Positions 53,460 through 60,516 of a stretch of 60,516 nt of DNA are shown one piece after another. A program made the position numbers and the translations under genes. The notes under the pieces are model-generated. The model saw nothing but the letters and a program-made list of their open reading frames with translations, searched no databases and was not told where the DNA came from. Positions within the stretch are counted from its first letter, which is position 1. The number at the start of each line of letters is the position of its first letter. Origin of the DNA: JAUIAI01 sp049680625 (GTDB lineage: Bacteria > Pseudomonadota > Gammaproteobacteria > Burkholderiales > Burkholderiaceae_E); assembly GCA_049680625.1 (NCBI GenBank), contig JBAUID010000169.1:1-60516 (forward strand), written 5' to 3'.

Positions 53460-53472
53460 TTGACAAATTTGT
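53460..53472. promoter_or_regulatory. -35-like TTGACA with palindrome upstream of the AGCS symporter
   Basis: In the 271-bp spacer, TTGACA (53460-53465) overlaps the perfect 10-bp palindrome ACAAATTTGT (53463-53472). This is the symmetry expected of FCD-GntR sites, but no well-placed -10 follows, so it is a candidate only. Confidence 0.35.
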
Positions 53473-53639
53473 GGATCGCTTGCCGTCAAGCGCCTAGTAT
53501 TGCTTGATGAGAACGCAGTCTGCGACCCAATAGACTAACGATCGCGAGCAACAATCGTTTCCCGGCAAGCTAGGTCCGAGCAAACGATACCGGGCGCACA
53601 GCGTTTTCCTGAACCCAACAAATAACAGGAGACTTCACG

Positions 53640-55169
53640 ATGCGAACAGTTCAAGTAAAGGCACGTACTGCAGTCATCGGCACAGTGCTTACGTTGATCG
53701 CAAGTACGGCTTCGGCCCAGGGCATTGATGCCGCTGTTGACAAGTTTTTCAATGATTATCTGGGCTGGTTTGCAAGCCTGATTTTCACGTCAGTACCGCT
53801 AGGTGGCACAGCCTTTCCACTTATTGCCGGCTGGCTGCTTCTGGCCGCACTAATCTTCACGTTGTATTTTGGCTTCTTGCAAATTCGAAAATTCAAGCTG
53901 GCCCTGGACATTGTCCGCGGACGCTACTCAGACCCAGACGCCAAAGAGGACGGCGAAATTTCGCATTTCCAGGCGCTGGCGACAGCGCTATCCGGCACGG
54001 TTGGGCTAGGCAATATTGCCGGTGTCGGTGCAGCGCTTGCCATCGGCGGGCCCGGGGCTACTTTCTGGATGATTATCGTCGGCCTGCTTGGCATGGCATC
54101 CAAATTTGTCGAGTGCACACTGGGCGTGAAGTACCGAACAGTTCTGCCGTCAGGAACCGTTTCTGGTGGCCCAATGTATTACTTGAGCCGCGGCTTGGCA
54201 GAGCGCGGTATGGGCGGATTAGGAAAAGTCCTGGCGGTAATGTTTGCGATCATGGTTATCCTGGGCGCGCTAGGCGGCGGCAACATGTTCCAGGGAAATC
54301 AGGCCAATGCGATGCTGGTGCAGACATTTGGCTTGCCAGACGGCTACGGCTGGGTGACCGGCGTGATTCTGGCGGCCTTCGTATTCTCGGTTATCGTTGG
54401 CGGCATGCCATCGATCGCCTCTGTCACCTCCCGGTTGGTGCCATTCATGGCTGCGCTTTATATCTTGATGGCGCTTACCGTTATCGGGCTAAATCTGGAT
54501 AAAGTTGGTCCGGCCTTCGGTGCAATCTTCGACGGCGCATTCACGGGTGCCGGTGTCGCAGGTGGTTTCATTGGTGCACTGATCCAGGGCCTTAAACGCG
54601 CGACGTTTTCAAACGAAGCCGGCGTCGGTTCCGCAGCGATCGCACACTCGGCAGTGAAAACCAAGGAACCGATCACAGAAGGCCTGGTGTCTTTGCTGGA
54701 ACCCTTCATCGACACCGTGATCATTTGTACCATGACTGCCCTGGTCATCACCATTGCGGGTCTGAATGCCGGCCCCTTCCCCGCACCCGACGGTCTCACT
54801 GGTGTCAACCTGACTGCAGCCTCATTTCAGGCGACTTTTGACTGGTTCCGCTACCCACTGGCGCTGGCAGTCCTAATGTTTGCGGTATCGACAATGATTT
54901 CGTGGTCTTACTACGGCCTTAAAGGCTGGACCTACTTGTTTGGCGAAGGAAAAACGAACGAACTGATCTATAAAGCCATGTTTTGCATTTTTGTGGTTAT
55001 CGGCTGTTCAGTCGGGTTCGGTGCTGTGATTGATTTCTCCGATGCTGCAATATTCGCCATGTCCATCTTCAATATTATTGGGCTGTACTTCCTGATGCCG
55101 GTCGTCAAAGAAGAACTGAACAAGTTCCTGGCCAAGGTAAATTCAGGGGAGTTCAAGCGGTTCCGCTAA
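53640..55169 (+). CDS. Alanine/glycine:cation symporter (AGCS family)
   Basis: This 509-residue transporter has about 11 hydrophobic segments and the AGCS signatures GTVGLGNIAGVGAALAIGGP GATFWMIIVGLLGMA, KYRTVLPSGTVSGGPMYYLS, and FSNEAGVGSAAIAHSA. It imports alanine, glycine or a related amino acid with Na+ or H+. An N-terminal signal-like helix (LTLIASTASAQG) precedes the first core helix. Its start follows AGGAG. Its place after the GntR gene suggests a link to the nitrogen-bearing substrate of the cluster. Confidence 0.92.
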   Translation: MRTVQVKARTAVIGTVLTLIASTASAQGIDAAVDKFFNDYLGWFASLIFTSVPLGGTAFPLIAGWLLLAALIFTLYFGFLQIRKFKLALDIVRGRYSDPDAKEDGEISHFQALATALSGTVGLGNIAGVGAALAIGGPGATFWMIIVGLLGMASKFVECTLGVKYRTVLPSGTVSGGPMYYLSRGLAERGMGGLGKVLAVMFAIMVILGALGGGNMFQGNQANAMLVQTFGLPDGYGWVTGVILAAFVFSVIVGGMPSIASVTSRLVPFMAALYILMALTVIGLNLDKVGPAFGAIFDGAFTGAGVAGGFIGALIQGLKRATFSNEAGVGSAAIAHSAVKTKEPITEGLVSLLEPFIDTVIICTMTALVITIAGLNAGPFPAPDGLTGVNLTAASFQATFDWFRYPLALAVLMFAVSTMISWSYYGLKGWTYLFGEGKTNELIYKAMFCIFVVIGCSVGFGAVIDFSDAAIFAMSIFNIIGLYFLMPVVKEELNKFLAKVNSGEFKRFR

Positions 55170-55214
55170 CGTCGGAACGCTCGGCAAATCACCCAACCAA
55201 CATACCGAACCAAG

Positions 55215-55262
55215 CTGCTGGTGTTCTGGCACCAGCAGCGCGATGGTTTCTTAGGAAACCAT
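55215..55262. terminator. Two hairpins between convergent AGCS and giant-protein genes
   Basis: CTGCTGGTG/CACCAGCAG (55215-55238) is a perfect 9-bp stem with a 6-nt loop. ATGGTTTC/GAAACCAT (55243-55262) is a perfect 8-bp stem with a TTAG loop, extended by flanking CGC/GCG. No clear T-run follows, so they may act as a bidirectional barrier. Confidence 0.5.
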
Positions 55263-55311
55263 TGCGCCGTGATGGAAGGCAGAAATTTTTCTATCGCACA
55301 TAGCGGGTTCA

Positions 55312-58300
55312 CTAGTCGGTACAGTCAAACTCCCGAAAGTCAACGGCATCAATGTCGGTCGTGCGGCTGGCATCAGCGGCAAACCAGAACTGAACCTCAG
55401 TGGCACCGGGTGGTGCCGTCAACGTCATGGTGACAGGCGCATACGGGTTACCCGGTTCAATCGTCCGGACCGCATCAGCAAGTTTGACTCCGTTGCCATT
55501 AACAAAGTCAATACCGCTGCCACTCCATCCGCTGTTTCCGGTGGATTTGACGATGGCGCTGGCGGTATAACTCTTACCGGGCACAACCGGCATGACATGG
55601 CTGAACCAGCCATTGCTGATTCGAACCGCTTGATCCCCCTGTGCTGCCTGCGCGATCAGTGTTGGGGCGGTGTTAGTAAACCATCCAGCAGTATTTACCT
55701 CAAAATCCGAATTGGTCACCGCGTTACATGAGCCGCCACCGCCACCATTGCCTGAGCAACCGGCCTCGCGTAAATCAACTGCGTCCAGTGTTAGTCGGCG
55801 ATCGGCATCGGCATAAAACCAGATTCGCAAAGAAGCCGTGTTCGCCGGCGACGTCACGCTCAACACAAAGGGGGTATACGCCGCTGAGGCATCAATAGTT
55901 TGAACTTCCTCACCAATTTCATTCCCCGCGGCATCCAGGTAGTCAATACCAAATCCACTCCAGCCGTTGCCGTCCTGACTCTGGTATTGCGCACTGAACG
56001 AGTACTCCGTCGTGGCAGCGCCGGGCACAGTAATTGAAATCCATCCGCCTGAGAACTGTGCGGCACTGACCCCAACCGCCGCATTGCTGACAATAGCAGG
56101 TGATATCGAGGAACTCCATCCCGCCATACCGGACTCGAAGCTGCCATTGCCCAGTTTATTGCAGTTACCACTACCGTTCGGGTCGCTCACCGTCCAGACA
56201 AAACTACTCTCACCGGTGTTCTGGCCATCATCAGCAAACACCGTTACGCTGCTGGCGCCATCGCCGTTAAGTGTCCCGGTTATCAGCCCACTGTTGGCAC
56301 CGATACTCAGACCAGCGGGCAAATTGGTTGCCGAGAAAATAACCGCATCGTTCTCCGGATCAATTGCGTCGATGTTCAGGTTAACAACGTCGCCGACAGA
56401 GCCAATCTGGTTACCCGGATTCGGAACGAAAGGCGGTTGATTGCCTTGATTACCGTCCAGGCAACCGGTCTTGCGCAAATCGATATCGTCGAGTGTGACG
56501 GTTCGTCCAGTATTGGTATAAAACCAGGGGCGGACAAACACCGCATTGACCGGTATTTGGGCATCAAGACTGAATGCAGTCCAGGTACCGGCAATTTCCA
56601 GGGTTCGGACGAGTTCTCCGACTTCGGACCCGTTAGCCGCAACAAAATCAAGCCCGTAGCCAGCCCATCCTGAATTGCCATCGCTCTTATAAAATCCGCT
56701 GAACGTGTACTGGGTGCCGGGAGTCGCATCAAATACCTGCCCCAGGAAGCCATCGCCAAAACGTAGCGCAAAATTGCCGCTGTGGGCGTTGCCAACCCGG
56801 GTTGGAACCACATTCGTGAACCAATCTCCGATACCCGATTCGAAGCCTCCGTCAGCAAGGACATTGCAGCTGTCACCGCCACCGCCGCCGCCAACGTTCG
56901 GATCCAGCGGATCAAGATCATCGATATCAAGCACCCCATCGCCATCATCGTCGGTATCGGTATTGTTACCAATGCCATCACCGTCGGTATCCAGCGACTC
57001 TGTCGGATCAAGCGGAAACGCGTCTTGCGTATCGTTTACACCATCATTGTCATCATCCGGATCGGTCGCATCGGGTAGCCCGTCGCCATCACTGTCCAGT
57101 GCCGGAGCGGAGGATTCTGAGTCGTCAATTTGCAAGAGATATGCCGACAGATTATTCAACTCAGCGCTGCTCAGTGATACCGGATCAAAACCGACCTGAT
57201 TGCTGGTATGACTCAGAATGGCATCCTGAACCGTAGCGGCACTACCGTCATGCAAATATGGAGGCGTTAGCCACAGACCGCGCAGGGTCGGTGTGTCCAG
57301 CCCGATAAGCGTAGCCCCTGAACCCTGACCCGACGCCGAATCGATGGTCCCGATATCATGAATAAAACCCTGGGGGCTGTCGGTAAAAGTATTGCCGCTG
57401 TGACAACTGGCACAACCCGAGTCGATAAAGACCTGCCGACCTGCACTCGCCTGACCCGTAAAGTCGCCGTTGTTTAAGCGGTTCGGACTAATACCGGTGT
57501 CGCTTAACGAAGTGACATAGGCAGCCAGCGCATCCAGGCTGGCACTCAGACCAGACTTGGTGGCGCCCAGGGGCTCAACCGTGTTCGCGAAGTCGGCATT
57601 ATTCATTAATCCGGTTCCACCAAACATGGCGCGAATATCAAATTCGAAGTCGTGTATTTCGTCGAAATTTGCGCTCCAGTGAACATTGCCGTGACCGGTA
57701 CCGGATTTTCCGCGCAGGTCAATCGTATTACGCAAGCCTTCCCCGATGTGGGACATATCCCAGGTACGCCCGTCATGGCCGCCATCGTTATGACAACTCG
57801 CGCAGCTCAGGTAATTGTCCTGGGCGAGCCGGTTATCAGCTGCGTCGTAGAACAATTGTTTGCCTTCGAGGACTTGCGCAGATAGCCTTTCGTTGCCTAC
57901 AGTCTGAGTGACGCCAAGACTGGTGACAAAAGCCGAGCCATTGACCAACAAGCTAGTAATGTCAAAACGACTAATCGTGCGATCCATGAAATTGTGGACA
58001 TAGAGGCGTTTGCCGTCTGACGACAAAGCAACCCCTTGTGGTGCTCGACCAACGTCGATACGCATAACCGGAAAGCCAAGGGCCAGGTTATAGGCAACAA
58101 CTTCGCGACTCGTTTCCAGAGCAACAAACAGATGACTGCCATCTCCTGTCAGGGCAGCACCCGTGGCATTACTGGCATTATCGTGACTAATCCGCGCGTT
58201 TGGATTCTCTGAGTTGGCTGTCAGGTTGATCCGTGCCGTACTCGCCCGCACCCGTTGGTCGAAAGTAAAGCCAGCGCCACTTCGGGCAAAGCCGCCAGTA

Positions 58301-60516
58301 ATGTTGTCTTGTTTCGACGGTAGATAAGCCTGGCTACCATCAGCTGTTAGTACCGGGGCATTGAGGTAATTCGGCAAGCCGGGGCCGTCACTTTCAGACT
58401 GGCCAAGTGTGCGATGGCCGAGTAAGACCGAACTTATCACCGTCATATCGGCAGTGTTGAGACGGCGAACGAAAGCATTCAGATCCGCCACGTTCATTGC
58501 CGTTGTATCCTCGCCAGGCTGATGCGGCGTGATGTATAGCGGTGCATACAACTCCATCCCGTCCGGGCTGATGGCCAGGTGACGGGGGGTACCGCTTACC
58601 GATCCGGAGGCAACGATCAGTCCGCTATTCGGGTTGATTTTTACCACGTTGCCGGTGGCCTCCAGCGCCACATATAAGCGGTTTTGGGCTGCTGCAAAAA
58701 CGATGCCATGTGGCAACGAACCCACCGGTAGCGTGAATGTCCGTAACACCGCCAGGCTGCTCGCATCGATTTCAGTGATACTGGATGCTGCCTTGTTAGT
58801 GACGTACATTCGATTGTTGGCGGGGTTCTGGGTCAGCGATTCGGGTTGTTGTCCTACCAAAATTTCAGCAATGACCGCGCCGGCTGGCGTCGAAACTGTC
58901 ACCGAATTGTTGTCCGGGTTCACATTCCAGATGCGGTCTGCCCCCGAGCTGTTGTCGACCCACAGGGTGGTGGAATTGCGCACCGGCGCAGGCTCCAGCG
59001 TGGCACGGGCCGGGTCGGTCGGAAACAAGTCGCTGTTGTCACCTACGCCGTCACCGTCGGTGTCGGTGGTCTCGTTCGGGTCATTCGGAAACGCGTCGTT
59101 AGCGTCATACACGCCATCACCGTCTGAATCGGGTGGCGCAACCCCGTTGACCGCGTCATCAGGAATCAAGCGTTTTGTGATCCCCGGGCCCGCATAACGG
59201 ACCTGCAGCGTCTGGCTGCCACCACCCTGGAAAAACTCGACCCGGATTGTGTGCAAACCGACCGGCAAGCTGATATTTCCCGAACGCTCCCTGGATGCGT
59301 GGGCTCCGTCGTTATCGACAATCAGTTGATCATTGATCGACAGGCTCGACCCATCATCACTGGTTGTGTAAAAAGTATAGAGACCGGCCTGATCAATACG
59401 GAGCAAACCGTCAAAGCGCATGCCGTAATTTGTATCCCGATTTCGCTCGGAAAGGCTGAAACCGGGAACCTTGCCGGACGCTACAGGAGCCAGTAAGGCG
59501 AAGTCAGGCAACACCGTCCATGCCCCCTCGTAGTATCGGTAGGTAACGCCGGCTGGAATTGACGGGTCATTGGGCGCCGGATCGGCATTGTCACCCACCC
59601 CGTCTGAATCAGTGTCGGCCGATTCCAACGGGTCGGCGGGAAAGCTGTCACCGTTGTCGCCGACACCATCACCATCGGTATCAGTCGTTTCGTTGGGGTC
59701 GTTCGGAAATTCGTCTTCCGAGTCCGGTACACCATCATTATCAGAATCAGGGCGGATAATCTGAATAGTGTGGGCCACCGACGGCCGGCCCTGCGCATCA
59801 ATTGCAAACAACCAGTAGTAGCCCGGAATAAGAACGTTCGGATTGCTCTCCATGCTCAGGTTGTAGTTGCCATTGCTGCCGGTAAACGCGACGTCCAGAT
59901 GGCGCTGATCAGTATTGCTGGAGTGCGTTGTGGCCGCGAGGCGCAGCAAGCTGAATCGCGTGACGTTACTGGCGGTGCTGACGGGAAAACTTTGTCCGGA
60001 CGAGCTAAAAGCAGGTGCGCTGGTAATTGCAGGTCGCGACGCCAGTTGCCCATTGGTGTCGAACAAATACGGGGGGCTGAAAATCTGCCCGGTCAGATGA
60101 TTAGCCGGGCTATTCGCCTGCCCGCCACCGCCCGCAGCCAGGACTCGTCCGTCTTTTAGCAACAGCGCAATCGAATGATAATTTCTTGCATCCGCAATCC
60201 CTGCCGCCATCCGCCATTGGTTGGTCTGTGGGTTCCAGATTTCGGTCGGATAAGCTGATGCGTCATCGGTGAATCCCTGACCAGTCGCGTTGCCGCCGAT
60301 AACCAGGACTTCGCCGGTCGGCAGGACAACCGAATCAGAATGGCTTCGGGCCATAATCATCGGCGTGCCAGCCGTCACCTGTGGGGCCGCACCGTTCAGG
60401 TCGACGAGGTAGACGTTACTCTGGGTTGTCGCCTGGCTTAAAGTTCGATCATGACCGCCAACCATCAGCAACTTACCCTTGGCATAAGTGACCGTGTTGC
60501 CCCACATTCGGCCACG
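55312..60516 (-). CDS. Giant multidomain secreted protein: galactose-oxidase-like + TSP3 + PA14 + propeller + di-haem peroxidase-like + CBM-like domains (5' end outside window)
   Basis: At least 1734 residues are visible, and the frame is open to the right edge. Numbering from Met at 60507, the order is: a galactose-oxidase C-terminal half (1-250), with the copper-ligand pair Tyr110-His111 in RNYHSIALLLKDGRVL and His195 in AATTHSSNTDQR; TSP3 Ca-binding repeats (about 252-318); PA14 (about 320-455); TSP3 again; a YVTN-type propeller (about 515-855); a di-haem cytochrome-c-peroxidase/MauG-like module (about 870-1130) with CASCH at 902-906 and 1032-1036 and PPYLHDGSAATVQDAI; TSP3 (about 1138-1204); and three CBM_4_9-like domains (about 1212-1350, 1448-1585, 1593-1731) split by one Ig-like domain (about 1357-1445). 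The oxidase Cys-Tyr cofactor half is off-window. It is presumably extracytoplasmic; no C-terminal sorting tag was seen. Confidence 0.88.
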   Translation of the reverse strand, partial: RGRMWGNTVTYAKGKLLMVGGHDRTLSQATTQSNVYLVDLNGAAPQVTAGTPMIMARSHSDSVVLPTGEVLVIGGNATGQGFTDDASAYPTEIWNPQTNQWRMAAGIADARNYHSIALLLKDGRVLAAGGGGQANSPANHLTGQIFSPPYLFDTNGQLASRPAITSAPAFSSSGQSFPVSTASNVTRFSLLRLAATTHSSNTDQRHLDVAFTGSNGNYNLSMESNPNVLIPGYYWLFAIDAQGRPSVAHTIQIIRPDSDNDGVPDSEDEFPNDPNETTDTDGDGVGDNGDSFPADPLESADTDSDGVGDNADPAPNDPSIPAGVTYRYYEGAWTVLPDFALLAPVASGKVPGFSLSERNRDTNYGMRFDGLLRIDQAGLYTFYTTSDDGSSLSINDQLIVDNDGAHASRERSGNISLPVGLHTIRVEFFQGGGSQTLQVRYAGPGITKRLIPDDAVNGVAPPDSDGDGVYDANDAFPNDPNETTDTDGDGVGDNSDLFPTDPARATLEPAPVRNSTTLWVDNSSGADRIWNVNPDNNSVTVSTPAGAVIAEILVGQQPESLTQNPANNRMYVTNKAASSITEIDASSLAVLRTFTLPVGSLPHGIVFAAAQNRLYVALEATGNVVKINPNSGLIVASGSVSGTPRHLAISPDGMELYAPLYITPHQPGEDTTAMNVADLNAFVRRLNTADMTVISSVLLGHRTLGQSESDGPGLPNYLNAPVLTADGSQAYLPSKQDNITGGFARSGAGFTFDQRVRASTARINLTANSENPNARISHDNASNATGAALTGDGSHLFVALETSREVVAYNLALGFPVMRIDVGRAPQGVALSSDGKRLYVHNFMDRTISRFDITSLLVNGSAFVTSLGVTQTVGNERLSAQVLEGKQLFYDAADNRLAQDNYLSCASCHNDGGHDGRTWDMSHIGEGLRNTIDLRGKSGTGHGNVHWSANFDEIHDFEFDIRAMFGGTGLMNNADFANTVEPLGATKSGLSASLDALAAYVTSLSDTGISPNRLNNGDFTGQASAGRQVFIDSGCASCHSGNTFTDSPQGFIHDIGTIDSASGQGSGATLIGLDTPTLRGLWLTPPYLHDGSAATVQDAILSHTSNQVGFDPVSLSSAELNNLSAYLLQIDDSESSAPALDSDGDGLPDATDPDDDNDGVNDTQDAFPLDPTESLDTDGDGIGNNTDTDDDGDGVLDIDDLDPLDPNVGGGGGGDSCNVLADGGFESGIGDWFTNVVPTRVGNAHSGNFALRFGDGFLGQVFDATPGTQYTFSGFYKSDGNSGWAGYGLDFVAANGSEVGELVRTLEIAGTWTAFSLDAQIPVNAVFVRPWFYTNTGRTVTLDDIDLRKTGCLDGNQGNQPPFVPNPGNQIGSVGDVVNLNIDAIDPENDAVIFSATNLPAGLSIGANSGLITGTLNGDGASSVTVFADDGQNTGESSFVWTVSDPNGSGNCNKLGNGSFESGMAGWSSSISPAIVSNAAVGVSAAQFSGGWISITVPGAATTEYSFSAQYQSQDGNGWSGFGIDYLDAAGNEIGEEVQTIDASAAYTPFVLSVTSPANTASLRIWFYADADRRLTLDAVDLREAGCSGNGGGGGSCNAVTNSDFEVNTAGWFTNTAPTLIAQAAQGDQAVRISNGWFSHVMPVVPGKSYTASAIVKSTGNSGWSGSGIDFVNGNGVKLADAVRTIEPGNPYAPVTMTLTAPPGATEVQFWFAADASRTTDIDAVDFREFDCTD

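Noticed and set aside
55287..60159. Plus-strand open frames (up to 187 codons) opposite the multidomain oxidase gene
   Set aside because: Ser/Pro-rich mirror translations of TSP3 and propeller coding DNA; the minus-strand frame has unambiguous domains throughout.
60505..60507. ATG at 60507 as the true start of the giant oxidase protein
   Set aside because: The frame continues open to the window edge with RGR before MWGN, and galactose-oxidase homology requires several hundred more N-terminal residues.

Overview
The window looks like chromosome of a Gram-negative, probably marine or environmental gammaproteobacterium. The evidence is a tRNA-Tyr/Gly/Thr-tuf operon in the classical order, a dacC-dat-ybeD-lipB-lipA block, birA next to a SPOR protein, lipoprotein signals, and broad catabolic capacity for aromatics. 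I cannot name a genus from sequence alone. No rRNA, CRISPR array, prophage or transposase gene was seen.

Layout. 1-805 (minus strand) holds the 5' end of tuf, three tRNAs and their promoter. 864-7280 holds a glutathione S-transferase, a DUF368 (PopT-type) membrane protein and a 1554-residue DUF4347/cadherin surface protein. 7423-12097 is a phenylacetyl-CoA epoxidase operon (paaABCDE) with a TetR regulator and a clear promoter/operator. 12112-13886 is a divergent Lrp-type regulator and 4-hydroxyphenylpyruvate dioxygenase, with three hexamer repeats exactly 20 bp apart between them. 14037-21773 is mixed housekeeping: RIO kinase, a hydrolase remnant, a methyltransferase, an ankyrin/DUF4189 lipoprotein, a MetY pair, and a PhaM-like plus FIST pair. 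21861-25803 is a truncated haemoglobin and a 72-residue protein divergent from a 1052-residue BTAD/ATPase/TPR regulator. 25804-27471 is gene-poor and holds at least two decayed genes.

27472-36810 is the most coherent accessory block. A B12-binding MerR regulator (CarH/LitR type) is divergent from a tightly overlapping operon: FAD oxidoreductase, DUF1365, cyclopropane-fatty-acid-synthase-like methyltransferase, chalcone-isomerase-like protein, MFS transporter, DUF3833 lipoprotein, SDR and NTF2-like protein. A diiron ferritin-like protein follows. This suggests light- or oxidant-responsive lipid modification. 36891-45314 returns to core genes (GGCT-like, SPOR, BirA, a paralogous unknown pair, DacC, Dat, YbeD, a PIN protein, LipB, LipA). 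It ends in a strong terminator that is also one end of a small element with inverted terminal repeats.

45461-55169 is a second catabolic cluster: a DHDPS/NAL-family protein, a dihydropyrimidinase-like hydrolase, an MhpA-like flavin hydroxylase, two extradiol-type VOC dioxygenases, a fumarylacetoacetate-hydrolase-family protein, a GntR regulator and an AGCS amino-acid symporter. It has the parts for hydroxylation, ring cleavage and hydrolysis of an unidentified, possibly nitrogen-containing, aromatic. 55312-60516 is the C-terminal part of a very large secreted protein, cut by the window edge. It fuses a galactose-oxidase-type copper-radical oxidase, TSP3 repeats, PA14, a YVTN-type propeller, a di-haem peroxidase-like module and three carbohydrate-binding-like domains. 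A putative H2O2-making enzyme is thus joined to a putative H2O2-using one.
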